A DNA stretch of 64,000 bases from Cristatella mucedo. Lineage: Eukaryota; Bryozoa; Phylactolaemata; Cristatellidae. A program made the position numbers and the translations under genes. Below the pieces are notes generated by a model. It did no database searches, was not told where the DNA came from, and worked only from the letters and a program-made list of their open reading frames with translations. How positions within the stretch are numbered: the stretch's first letter is position 1; each line of letters begins with the position of its first letter. This document shows positions 54,245-64,000 of the stretch, one piece after another. The stretch covers positions 11,522,001 to 11,586,000 of the forward strand of contig WPIO01000003.1 of NCBI GenBank assembly GCA_009760855.2, given 5' to 3'.

Positions 54245-55200
54245 TCAATAATCCGGCACGAAGCTTGAATACTTGTTAGCTGCGACCGATCTTGCTGCTA
54301 TGCTATCGCCTCCCGAATGTGGAAGTTCGAACAGATGCACGAATTTGCGTGACTTCAAAAAGACAAGAGACTTCACGTGCGTCAGGAATTGGTCGAGGAA
54401 ACTGAGCATGGCCGCCGGACTCCACGTGCTGACTCTCAGCTTTGGCTTTCACAACCTGCGTGTCGTACGAAATTATGTGAGTCACCAGGCCGTTACAGTC
54501 ATGAAAGCCGAAAATAGTCTGAGACAAGCCCAGTAGGAACTCGTCCATCAGCGCATTAGTTCATTTTTCTCGAAGCTCTGCATTTGAATAGTACTATCTA
54601 AGCTTCCATGGATCTGAAGCTGGGCGTAGTGCGACGTGTCGTGATCGACTGCAGTTGGATCTCTATCGTCGCCTACGTAGCAGTCGATGTCGGTGCAAAT
54701 AAAAAAATAATGTTTGTTCAGCTTTCTGTGGATGTCGCTGTGAAATGACCCCTGGCCACCGCCAGTTGTCAGGTGCCTCTCGAATTCACGTCGCCAATAT
54801 GACGTGGGGCTCTGCCCTCAATGGGAATCGTCTGGCCGTTCTAAGTTGTACAAATAGACGGTGTCGGACACGGACCAAGCCGCTATAGTGCGCCTGGGTG
54901 AAATGTACGCGTCGTGTATGCAGCAGGCGATCGACTCGAGCACTCGTCCCCTGCACACGAAATCCGGCAGATTACGGCTAAGCTCCGGGCTTCTTTCGAT
55001 GCACTCGTATGCGCTGCTCATGTAGTAGTCCCTGACTGCTGGCCTAGGGCGTGCTTGGTGCGAGGCAGGTACGCAGCCATCGTTCAGGTCCATTCTCGCT
55101 AGTCCGCATTGAGACCGCATGCACCGACGGAGCGTTGACCTGTCATGTGTGCACTGCCCATCAGGACCGACCGAGAAGTAATCCATCTCCCTCGCGCGCG
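54245..55200 (-). pseudogene. DXO/Rai1-family pseudogene (DXO-4)
   Basis: The path reads REMDYFSVGPDG, RSTLRRCM, LNDG, LPDFVCRGRVLESIACCIHD and VYLYNLERPDDSH. An in-frame TGA (54815-54817) follows, where related copies suggest Trp. The same frame then continues SYWRREFERHL, GSFHSDIHRKLNKHYF, TDIDCYVGDD and HYAQLQIHG. A frameshift near 54550 leads to MDEFLLGLSQTIFGFHDCNG, and the end MLSFLDQFLTHVKS is in yet another frame (stop 54245-54247). E of ExD has become D, ELK has become QLQ and the WWxQ glutamine is Asp. No upstream ATG is in frame. It is clearly dead as an enzyme. Confidence 0.85.
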
Positions 55201-55325
55201 AGACGTTCACGGGTCTGACAGTGGAATCGGCTCCTGCGTCGCTCGCTTTTCTAGCTTTCGCACTTTAATAATAATCCTGCCTGCTCTTCACAGGCCCTGC
55301 AATATGAAAATCTAAGAATCGGCGT
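55201..55325 (-). promoter_or_regulatory. Predicted splice acceptor and leader of DXO-4
   Basis: On the minus strand CATATTGCAGGGCCTGTGAA (near 55290-55309) matches the DXO-3 acceptor, and AAAGTGCGAAAGCTAGAAAA matches the DXO-2 leader. An in-frame TAA lies between this site and the coding similarity, so the leader is not translated in the DXO frame. Confidence 0.5.
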
Positions 55326-55502
55326 GGGCGTTGCTGCGGGCTCTGCCTCAAAGAGACCTTTGCTGGAGATAGTCTCATTTTGATAATAAAGTAGCCTTTC
55401 CGGCAGGAAATTTTAAGAGTCGCACTTTCGACCGGAGCTCCTCCCGTTTGGCTTCGATGCGCTTGTTGAGCGCCTCTATGGTGAAGCCTGTACTCGGCCA
55501 GC

Positions 55503-55504
<2 letters not shown>

Positions 55505-55566
<62 letters not shown>
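55505..55566. repeat. (CTG)n trinucleotide repeat, about 20 units
   Basis: Uninterrupted GCT/CTG repeats. Depending on phase they read as poly-Gln or poly-Ser on the minus strand and poly-Leu or poly-Ala on the plus strand. Surrounding frames show no recognised protein. Confidence 0.95.
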
Positions 55567-55568
<2 letters not shown>

Positions 55569-56559
55569 ACTGATGCCCCGTGGGCAGCGGCGGCGGAGGC
55601 CGACCGAGATGCTGGACGGCAGACAGCACGGGCTGCAGAGCTCGAGAAACTGCATCAAGATAATTTGAAATCATTTAAAGAAATTTTTGCGATAGCACTA
55701 TGGGTCGCTGCTGCTACTGCTGCTGTCGCTACCCAGAGCGGCAGTGGTGCTACAGCAATTAAAACCAAAGGTTTTGCTAGCTCATCCTGAGACCAACAAC
55801 CCCTCATTAGATCGCTAAAGCAACTGCAATTACAGCTTGGAAGCGAACTAAGCAAGGAACTTATCTCTAATTTTCAAGATACGGTGTGAAAACATGCGTC
55901 CCTTCCGTCCTAGTTTGGTACGGAGTCACTATAGCAACAAGGAGCGAGGATCAACTCGATTTGGATAGCTTCCGCCGCGTGCTATCATTTTGATAGGAAA
56001 GTTTCCGACGTGGCTATAATGTCTACGAGCAAGGCGATTATATTTTTTAGAGACGTTAGAAAGGTGGTTTTTTTAAGATGACTTTGTCGGTGCGTGCAGA
56101 GCGGCCATAGTGACGCCGCCGGCGTCCAATTCGCTCCCGCTGTTCGGCTCCAAAACGAGACTCGCATTTCTCTTTACACTAACGACGGTTGGTAGAGGCC
56201 TGTCGGAGCTCCGCCGAAGCTCTCCCGAAATGGCTATGGCAAACATTGTGGCGAGAATGATGTTTTAGTCTATCAACGGCCAAAGACTTGCAGCTTCACC
56301 ACGTCTCTCTGCCGGTGTGTTTTCAGTTGCTCCAGCAGTTGAGGATACACGAGGCTGGAGGCTAGAGAGCCACCAAAGTGCAACTTCCCGAAACCCCTAA
56401 TAAGACGCGTTGCTATCTATGACAACGACGTTTACACGGACTACTTGACGATGCCCCTTTGGTGCGATTATTTCCGCGGGTACAACCATTATTTCGCTGG
56501 AGCTGAAAAGATCGATTGTGGTCCGCGCGCTCCGGTGACGTGTCAAAATTGATTGTCCC
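55567..56559. other. Unrecognised DNA
   Basis: No gene found. GCTGCTGCTACTGCTGCTG near 55710 is a minor relative of the upstream repeat. Confidence 0.35.
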
Positions 56560-56960
56560 TCCAAGACAGAGTATGCTACCAATTCCTTCGACACAAGCTG
56601 AAACGCTTCACGCACGTAAATATCACTGCGGCTATGCATTACCTGCATAGGAGTTAGATTTTTCTTAGCGATTACAATGACCAGAGGTATGTTATAAACT
56701 GTTAAAAGAAGGGGACCAGTCACAGATCCCTGAAATACCCCCTACCTAAAAGGCCCCGCTGATGAATGATGCCCGGTGGTATTAACATTCAGGAGTCTCC
56801 CACTGGGATAGAATATAAGCCAGTGTAGCACTATTGCATCTCAGTGCTATTGATGCTCAGATGATATGAGAGGCGCATGAAAAGGACTTGGTGATCAATA
56901 GTGTCAAACAAACGCTAGCTACTGCATCGATTGTCAGCTGCGAGGTCAATGCTTCTGAAG
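56560..56960 (-). mobile_element. LINE-2fam RT fragment
   Basis: The minus strand carries TGPLLLTVYNIPLVIVI (from VPQGSV.GPLLF.VY), and further right an FDTIDHQVL relic (plus-strand GGTGATCAATAGTGTCAAAC near 56890) and MRLSYHLS. Frames are broken. Confidence 0.65.
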
Positions 56961-57489
56961 GTCAGACTCGCTCAAACCCAAATCCGTCTCGTCGTAGAAG
57001 ACAACGGACACGTCCCTCCAGCCGCTTTGGCTAAGCGGACGCATTCTCTCTCTCTCTGCCGCTTTACCTCTATTATGGTGGCAGTATAGTCACAACCTGG
57101 CTATGTGCTAATATCTATCAACAAACGCACGTGCCAACAAGTGGCGAACCCTGACGATTTTCACCATCTCTGAAGGAACTGCGAACATGGCTCGACAGCT
57201 CTACTAAATTGCCACGTAAGCAGATCGTTCATTGAAATTAGCCTTTTACTGCCTACATTCCTTGTAACCGACATCTCGGAGATCATGAATTCCGTCCTAA
57301 ATGCAGCGCCGATTACACAGAACGTAGACAGTAATATGACAATTTAATACGACAGCAGATATAAGTATAAATATAATATATAATATACAACAATATATAA
57401 CTAACGCAGGCGGAGACTACGTCCAACCTGTCGCTGTCCCGTGCGCTGAGCAGGCTCCTCGCACGGCTGAGCCGGCATTGCCGAGCCAA
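56961..57489. other. Unrecognised; possible leader of the Gypsy-3 gag
   Basis: The region directly upstream of a gag frame should hold an LTR and primer site. No duplicated LTR was found in the window. A short AT-rich stretch lies at 57360-57400. Confidence 0.35.
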
Positions 57490-58430
57490 ATGTTCGTTAT
57501 GCCCGCAGCCGCGTTTGACGGGAGCGTAGAGGCCTCGTCGCTGAAACTGGCACCTTTCCGGAGGGACCTGACGGACTCCTTCCCACGGTGGATCAGCGAC
57601 TACGAGGTGCTCTCTAGGTCCTGCGGATGGTCTGCGGACCTTCAGCTGTCGCGCTTGGGGGCATATTTTCGCGGCCGAGCGCTCGACGTATATCGCTCGG
57701 TCTATGAGCGGCTCTACGCTGAGCCAGGCCAACGATGTACATTCGAGGAAATGAAAGTTGAACTAGCGCAGACTTTCACCTCTGGCGTGCGTCGAGATGC
57801 TGCTCGCGGGCCCTACAAGGTTGTCGCCAGGGTGCTGCACAAAGCGTTTACGACTTCTATAGGCACCTGGTAGATACTGCCGCCGTCTCTTACCCTACTA
57901 CTCCGAAGAGGGACCGTGACGCTATGGTCCTCTCCTTGTTCGTTGGAGGCCTTCATCCCGACATTAATGGCGGTGTCTTTGCCAAAGACTATGCATGCCT
58001 ATACGAGGGCCTAGCTTTCGCTGAAAGATGCGAAGCCAACCCTCGCTTCTTTAGTCGCAGGGCTGCTTCCGCTGCGCACGCCGTGACCAAGGCCCATACC
58101 CATCCGGAAGGGATAGGGCCCCTGTTTCTCGCGATATAGAGAGTAAGGTGGATGCATTGGTCGGGCAAATGACCCAGGTGTGTGACCTGCTCGCCAAGGG
58201 ACAGAGGGGAATCTTTGAACCCACCACAAAGCAGTCGTATCAGTCGCGAGGTAGGCCGTTCGTACAGAACCGTCGGCGGCCCGACTACCGGGTGCAGGCT
58301 GCCATGGGCTACAGGGATAGATGGGTGGACGAAGGACGTGGCGGACCGTCCCAGTACGGGTCGGCTTATCGCTATCGGCTATTCGCATTGCTGCCATCCT
58401 AGGCTACGGAATCTTGTTTGAGTGCAGTAT
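57490..58430 (+). pseudogene. Gypsy-type gag (element 3), broken
   Basis: The frame from ATG 57490 reads FDGSVEASSLKLAPFRRDL, DSFPRWISDYEVLSRSCGW, LQLSRLGAYFRGRALDVYR and FEEMKVELAQTFTSG. This is the retrotransposon gag (capsid) pattern with WI.DYE, GW and Y.RGRA. After a shift near 57850 it continues FVGGLHPDIN and ends near FLAI. A third frame holds DALVGQMTQVCDLLAKGQRG and an Arg/Gln-rich part. No zinc knuckle or pol follows; a LINE begins about 100 bp later. Confidence 0.75.
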
Positions 58431-58539
58431 ACTAGTTTCCTTTTTAAAACAAAGGGCGGTCGCTCCTTGACAGGACCCTTATCTGTAAGTCAGGGTTCCT
58501 TTTAACTGGTCCCGCAATTGCCAAGTGACTCATTCTTAG

Positions 58540-59396
58540 CATCCTGTACTTCGAAAAGTGTGGATTTCCTCAAACATTCCTTTCGGGATTTCAACGACGT
58601 CATTTCACTGAAACCGCTCTTCTCCGGGTGAAAAAATGACAGCCTGAGCAGCAACGATAGTGTTGATACTAGCAACCTGGCGCTGCTTGATTTATCAGCT
58701 ATGCTTGAAACTATTGATCGTGGTATCCTATTTGAACGATTGAACACAGTTGATCTTGGAGACGAAGACGACGTCGTCGTCAATCCTACGTGTTCCATCT
58801 TGTATAACCAATCTTGTTGTGTGCTTGTGACTCTCATCCAGCAGACCCATCACATGTGGAGCTCCACAATGGTGCTTTTTTGGTTCTTAGCTCTTTCCAA
58901 CTTATTTGAAGCCTATAAAAAGTTACTCTGGCCCTTGGTATCGGCTGTCACGAGATGCTGACGATTCCAAGCTCCACTTGTCAAATGAGCCAGCAAAATC
59001 CGCTGCAGTGACACGTGAACTAAACGTTTGCATTGCAGGCGTTTGATTCTGGAATTCGGACAAATGTTCTCAAACTAAATGACAATAAAACCGAAGTCCT
59101 ACTCATTGGACACCCGAAGCGTGCATCTTGAATCAGAAACTTTGCTCTTTTAATTAGTGATACTGTATCGCTACCGTTCTTATGGCTCAGGGATTCAGGT
59201 GTTGTCTTTGAGAACTGTTTACATTTTGACAGTTTTGTTAGGAAAACTGCCTCTGCAGCTAGCCGTCATATTAAATCCCTCTCTACGGTTCGGGACTATC
59301 TACTTCGGACGCTGGCTGACAATTTGACTAGCTTGGTAGTTCTGTCTAGGCTGGACTTTATAGTTTAACTTTTGCTAGGCTACTGAAAAATCCAAC
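58540..59396 (+). mobile_element. LINE-1fam RT fragment, decayed
   Basis: It shows [38 protein letters not shown] (from [18 protein letters not shown]), a decayed ADD box near 58955-58990, [18 protein letters not shown], and GVVFENCLHFDSFVRKTAS. Its 3' end is lost where it meets the next copy. Confidence 0.8.
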
Positions 59397-60300
59397 TAAT
59401 GTAATGTAATGTATCTCCGTCAGTAACTCCACAAAGTCATAAAGACCATGTGGGTGTTACGCAGGAGAGTTTTGTATATCGCACTCACAGCCTAAGCGGC
59501 TTTCGGTACGCATTCGGTAGCCAACAGACTTCGTCTCACGCAACAAAGAGAAAGTGGGAAGCATAGCAGAGACAGGAGAGCAGTTGAGGTAGTGAATAGC
59601 ATGGACGTAGCAGTTCAGGACCGCTGAAAAAGATGTGCCATAGTCGGCAGTTGGAGAGTAGATGTCGTTGCGCAAGAATTGTGGAAGCGAGTTCCACAGT
59701 CTAGGACCTGCAGAGCTAAAGCTTCTGTCGCCAACTGTCTTTAAGCGGAGGAATGGGACAGCTAATTTATTGTCCACACAGGACCTGAGGGCGCGAACAG
59801 GCTGAAACTGATGCAGCAGTTCAGCTAGATATGAAGGAGCCAAGCCGTGGCAGGCCTTGTGGGTCAGCGTAAGAACTTTGCTCTGTATCCTTTGCTCAAC
59901 CGGCAACCATCCTAGCTCTTCCAGCAAAGGTGACACGTGCTCAAACCGCTGGGACTTGAAGACCAGCCTTGCAGCCATATTCATAGTCCGCTGTAGTGGC
60001 ATAATAGCTTTCTTTGGTAGCCCAGCCAAAAGGGAATTACAATAATCAAGACGAGACAGAACTAAAGAGCTAGTTAAATTTTGTTTCAAGCCACTGTGGG
60101 AGACAGCTCCTAATCTTGGATAGGGATCGGATGTGATGGCTAGCTGTAGAGGCAGTCTTCTGAATGAAGCTTTTGAAATTGAGGCAGCTGTCGAACACGA
60201 CACCTAGATTACGAGCAAGTGGTGACGGTCGCACAATAGCATCACCTATTGGAACAGCAAAGCCTTTTAATCCAGCCACACGCTTAGGGTGTCCTATGAA
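59397..60300 (-). mobile_element. LINE-1fam 3' half, well preserved
   Basis: An open minus frame of 248 codons (59457-60203) reads [72 protein letters not shown] and a C-terminus SLLRETKSVGYRMRTESRLG. The adjoining frame holds [17 protein letters not shown]. The 3' tail TAATGTAATGTAATGTATC is at the left. It is 5'-truncated at about 60300. It is less decayed than its neighbours. Confidence 0.9.
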
Positions 60301-60344
60301 CTAGCCACTGCAGCTCGTAATGAATACGTATAAATTTCCTTGTA

Positions 60345-60700
60345 TCCAGGGCGTACTACCTCTGTCTGTAACTCTACTAAGCCACAAAGACTTGCGTGAG
60401 GAAATTTCTATAGTGAACTCATAGCTTAAGCAGCTTTCGCTATGATTCGGTAGCCAACAGACTTCATCTCACACGGGAAGCAAAGAAAAAGCGAGTAGCA
60501 TAGCCGAGTCTGGAGGGCTGTTGAGGTAGTGAGTAGCATGCAAGTAGCCGGCCGGGTCAGAACGGCTAGAAAATATGAGCCACAGTCAGTCGGTAGTAGA
60601 GGAGTAGATGTCGTGTGTAATAATTGTGGAAGTGGCTTTCCAAGTGTATGATCTGCAGAGCAAAGGGTTCTGACATGACTATTGACATGCTACTCGCGTC
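60345..60700 (-). mobile_element. LINE-1fam 3' end, older copy
   Basis: CTCTGTCTGTAACTCTACTA, AGCAGCTTTCGC, TCGGTAGCCAACAGACTTC and GAATAATTGTGGAAGTGGC-like sequence (near 60620) match the preceding copy but with many changes. Confidence 0.75.
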
Positions 60701-60714
60701 CTCAATTTCTCTTT

Positions 60715-61508
60715 ATAATAATAATAACAATACATTGTATATAACCCCCTCGGAGAATTCAATCACTCTCTAAGCACTTTACATTTGCTGCAATGGAAGC
60801 ACAATCGAATGGTTGGCGAGAGCATGCTCAATAAACAACGAGAATAACATGGTTAAGAGTGGCATGTACACGGTCAGCATGCAATTGTGGTTAGTGGCAG
60901 CTTTCAACAGTTTCAACAGGCATGAGCACATACAGGACGAATCATAAGAACATACTACATGCTGCCATAAATAGGTGCGTATCATTTTAAATAAGGACGA
61001 GTCAGGAGATGTGACGCAAATCGGGAGTGATTTGGGTGACAAAGCTTTGAAGTTGATGCGTTGCTTGACTGGAAGCCAGTGCAGGTCGGCAAGAAGCGGT
61101 ATGATATGTCAACTGCAATGCTCACGACAGCTAAGCCTAGCTGATGATTTTTACACCAGCTGTAAGCACCTGATTGCACAGGTCGGTAGACCAGCAAGCA
61201 GTGAGTTACAAAAGTCAAGACGGGATGTCACAAATGCATGAACCAGTTTAGATGTAGTGTCGCCGTCTTATAAAACCCGAATTTTAGTTAGTTGAAAGTA
61301 GGTAGACTTGACTGTGGAGCTGATGTGGTCGTCTAATGAAAGGTCACTTTGGAACACGTGTGCTAGATTGTGTGCAGATTCGCCAGGAGATATGCTGGCA
61401 GAGCCAATTTTGAGCGTTACCCTTTCCCATTTCTGAATCGCACTTGCTTTGTCCATAACTAGCAATGTGGTTGTATCATAATTCCATTTAGGAAAGTGTG
61501 CTGCCTCC
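60715..61508 (-). mobile_element. LINE-2fam, right part of RT to 3' end
   Basis: A tail (AAT)n with CTCTCTAAGCACTTTACATT lies at 60718-60785. The minus strand gives [14 protein letters not shown]-like DNA and, near 61290-61440, IQKWERVTLKIGSASISPGE, AHNLAHVFQSDLSLDDHIS. It is interrupted at 61509 by an LTR-like repeat and continues at 61906. Confidence 0.8.
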
Positions 61509-61905
61509 CATGTGCGGATGTGTCGTGTTCGGATGTGTCGTGTTCGGATGTGTCGTGTTCGGATGTGTCGTGTTCGGATGTGTCGTGTTCGGATGTGTCG
61601 TGTTCGGATGTGTCGTGTTCGGATGTGTCGTGTGCGCCTGCGGCTTTTGCCGTCGTAATTAGTGGAGCGCCTTGACACCAATGTATTGCCTCACATGTGG
61701 CCAAAAGTTAAGCCATTGACGATGCTCGACATCAGGCCACTAATGTTTGTTCTATTTCATGACGTCTGCTGTGATTCATCGAGTTCTCATATATGCATGC
61801 GTTGAGAAAAATAAAGAGAGTGTTTCGTTTATCGCTAACGTGCACTGTGTCTCCGAGAGAATCCGCTAGAGCTGCTGCCGCCGGAGCCACTGCAACACAA
61901 CAGAT
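61509..61905 (+). repeat. LTR-like repeat family X, copy 2, with 15-bp minisatellite
   Basis: About eight copies of the 15-bp unit TCGGATGTGTCGTGT fill 61510-61632. The remainder matches 34395-34705 (GCGCCTGCGGCTTTT, GTAATTAGTGGAGCGCC, CATATATGC, GCCGGAGCCACTGCAACACA). It contains an AATAAA (61810). It sits inside the LINE-2fam copy. A target duplication was not found. Confidence 0.6.
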
Positions 61906-62125
61906 GTCATCAATACATACAGCAAGGGAGTTGAGATAATTCGACGTTCTGGAGGGCTGGGATTCATCAAATCAATGACAAAACTGAGTTTCATCTGCGT
62001 AGAAGTGAAAGCCTAGGTTGTGAATGGCGATCACATTGGCAGGAGGGAGAGTATAAACTGTGAAAAGAATGGAACCAAGCAGAGATCTCTGCGGTACCCC
62101 ATATTTCAGAGGTTCCTTTGATGAT
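61906..62125 (-). mobile_element. LINE-2fam RT continuation
   Basis: The minus strand reads KYGVPQRSLLGSILFTVYTL, NVIAIHNLGFHFYADETQF. The catalytic FYADD box has become FYADE. It joins 61508 across the family X insertion. Confidence 0.8.
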
Positions 62126-62129
62126 CTTT

Positions 62130-62300
62130 TTGACTCAGCTGTGCTTCTCACTTTTTCTTGGTTGCATGAGATGAAATCTGTTGGCTGCTGCATGCTCATC
62201 AAAAGTCACTTATTTTTTCTTTTCACTACAGAAAGCTGTCCTGAGGAAGTCACTTGGTCCCGTTCACTTTGTGGAGGTACAGACAGAGAGAGCTACGCCT
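62130..62300 (+). mobile_element. LINE-1fam 3' end scrap
   Basis: GCTGTGCTTCTCACTTTTTC, TTGCATGAGATGAAATCTG and TTGGCTGCTGCATGC correspond to the FSLLRETKSVGYRMRT end of the family. It ends near CTTTGTGGAGGTACAGACAG. Confidence 0.65.
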
Positions 62301-62615
62301 AAGAAGCTCCACAGCGCTTACAAAAGATCAAGATTCATGGTGCATCGACTTCCTGACAAAATGTATCGTAATCATTCGCATAGTGTTTGTTGGCAGCAAA
62401 ATATGTAGCTGTTTCTTTTTTCAAGGTAAAATCATTTGCACATCGTGTAAGCACTTATTATGCACCCAACGACATAAACGAGACTTAATTAGAACACAAA
62501 AACCAACCCGATCTTTCGAGCATTCGCATAGTTTCCGCTTTAACTCGTGCTTCTACAACTCGAATTGTGAATTGTCCTCATCCAGTTATGAATAGTCCTT
62601 ATCCATAAAAACTAT
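62301..62615. other. Unrecognised DNA
   Basis: No gene or repeat recognised. Confidence 0.4.
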
Positions 62616-62634
62616 CCGTGGTAACTGATACTGG

Positions 62635-62714
<80 letters not shown>

Positions 62715-62733
62715 CCAGTGTCAGTTACCACGG
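62616..62733. repeat. Large palindrome centred on (TA)n
   Basis: CCGTGGTAACTGATACTGG plus ATAA (62616-62638) is inverted at 62711-62733 with one mismatch. The (TA)n centre is itself self-complementary, so the whole 118 bp can form a cruciform. Confidence 0.9.
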
Positions 62734-62750
62734 AGAATTTTCGGCAGCGG

Positions 62751-62867
62751 GGCAGGGCGAAGGGTCTCGTGGAGTGGCACGTGGAGCAATGCGATAGGGT
62801 GTCGTCAATAATGATGGTTACTCTCGCATTGCTCCACGTGCCACTCCACGAGACCCCTCTCCCTGCC
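62751..62867. repeat. 44-bp-arm hairpin
   Basis: The arm at 62751-62794 is inverted at 62824-62867 with about two mismatches and a 29-nt loop. The central match includes GTCTCGTGGAGTGGCACGTG. It lies 17 bp from the previous palindrome and just ahead of the R2-like LINE relic. Confidence 0.9.
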
Positions 62868-62899
62868 CGGGTGCCGACGCCCGCCGCCTCATCTGTACC

Positions 62900-64000
62900 T
62901 GTACCTTAGCCTACGAGACAGCTGTCTCCGACTCCTACTGACGATCCACGTTCGCCACGCGAGTTCGTCGAGCTATGGCTGCCCCGTGTACAGGAAAGCT
63001 TGCGGGCAAGCGACTTTCTGGCCTCCGTCCGCCTAAGCAAGGACTGGCTGTCGTTTGCCCGATGCCTGGATCATGAGCGAAGGCATCGCCGAACTCGTTC
63101 AGAGCCTCCGCTGTCTCAGCCGGAACAAACGGCTCTGTTTCGCGGCCACGGGACACGAAGTTCGCCTCTCACCTACAATGCCTCTACGTCCAACCCCACC
63201 GGTGCCGTCCGAGAGATCCTTCTGGCAGCGCCGACGTACTTGAACGGTGCCACTCACAATCGAAGACCGAGTCGCAGGCCTGGCCTGTAGACAATGACTG
63301 TCTGTGAACTCTACTCACCCGGACCATCCCTTCTTACCCGGCTCAGCAGACCAGCCTGATGGAGGACGCGCCTTCCGCCTTCGAAGAGCCCAAAACACGC
63401 CTCCGAGAGCCAACCCCCTGGAAGACAGTCACTTGCGCCTCGTCGATCCAGAGTGAAAGCTCATTGTATGCATTATGAACGGATGCCTCGATTTCGGGGA
63501 CGTCCCTTCCAAGTGATAAACGGGTTTAACGATCCTTAACCACAAGAAGGGCGACCCAAGCCTACCCGCTAATTTTCACCCCATTAGTTCTTCCCTACGC
63601 TATACAAGCTGCTCTTGGGCAGCCTGGCCGCCAGGGTGAGCAAACTTGCGGGTGGCTGCAGGCTGCTGTCACCGCTGCAAAAGGGCTTTTTCCGGGTGTG
63701 GAGGGCTACCTAGAGCAGTCCTCCCTTTGACGATGTCAGAGATCAACAGAGCGCTGGCTTTGTGTACTCAGCTTTCCTCGACCAGCAGAACGCCTTCTGC
63801 AGCATCCGACATGTCTCCCTGCTTCGAGTGCTTCGCCATGCCGGAGTGGATGAGAGCTTCTGCAGGTTCGTCGAGCGCTTCTATGACGGCTCGCTCCTGG
63901 AGCTTCGGGTTCTTCTCTCATCGCTGGTGGCGTTTCCTACGACTGCCGGCGTCCGGCAGGGTGACTCTCCGACCCTCTTTGATCTGGTGATGGAACCGGT
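62900..64000 (+). pseudogene. R2/NeSL-like LINE, upstream domain and start of RT (runs off the window)
   Basis: The path reads LWLPRVQESLRASDFLASV, an NPTGAVREI-type pre-RT segment, and GCLDFGDVPSK. Two stops follow, then ILNHKKGDPSLPANFHPISS, LLSPLQKGFF and, at the right edge, TAGVRQGDSPTLFDLVMEP. These match the P..W..G..LI.KKGD...P.N.RPISL, Q-K-G-F and GV-R-Q-G-D-P-LSP.LF motifs of R2/NeSL-type RT. Several frameshifts and stops show it is dead. The catalytic ADD box lies beyond 64000. Confidence 0.7.

Noticed and set aside
55265-55658. Poly-Gln and poly-Ser frames
   Set aside because: They stem from the (CTG)n tract; no recognisable protein surrounds it and no consistent frame exists.
61510-61632. 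CRISPR-like direct repeats
   Set aside because: The 15-bp units are contiguous without spacers, and the window is animal-like DNA.

Overview
The window looks like nuclear DNA of a multicellular animal, probably an invertebrate. It is full of decayed L2/CR1-type LINEs, tRNA-derived SINEs, Gypsy LTR elements, Tigger and hAT transposon relics, microsatellites and a ~160-175 bp satellite. Reading frames are sparse and most are broken. The only clear host genes resemble animal DXO/Rai1 decapping exoribonucleases. The species cannot be named from sequence alone. There is no bacterial gene organisation, CRISPR array, rRNA or convincing free-standing tRNA gene.

Layout. 1-9.7 kb: unrecognised DNA, an RTE-like LINE scrap, a broken Tigger/pogo transposase and a 5'-truncated Gypsy element (zinc knuckle, protease, RT, RNase H, integrase) cut by a LINE. 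10-14.5 kb: a hAT-like scrap and a collapsed Gypsy element with a clear LTR, primer-binding region and polypurine tract, whose gag region has expanded into a 59-bp minisatellite. 14.6-18.3 kb and 21.5-25.6 kb: two elements with ~200-bp terminal inverted repeats that carry satellite arrays. Between them, on a GC-rich island, lies an intact single-exon DXO-like gene (DXO-1, minus strand).

26-44 kb: a tandem duplication. A unit of about 9-9.6 kb (block A, block B, DXO gene) occurs twice. It gives DXO-2 (33.1-34.1 kb, open reading frame) and DXO-3 (42.7-43.7 kb, frameshifted). 44-64 kb: LINE relics, many in tail-to-tail pairs, a hAT transposase end, a fourth DXO copy on the minus strand (DXO-4, 54.2-55.2 kb, broken), a Gypsy gag relic, two adjacent large hairpins and an R2/NeSL-like LINE that runs off the right edge.

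The main biological signal is a local DXO/Rai1 family expansion. One copy keeps every recognisable catalytic residue and three are progressively eroded. DXO-2, -3 and -4 share a predicted splice acceptor just upstream of their reading frames, and a non-coding core in block B is far better conserved than the rest of the duplication. Assignments were made by eye from motifs; ages, identities and expression were not computed.
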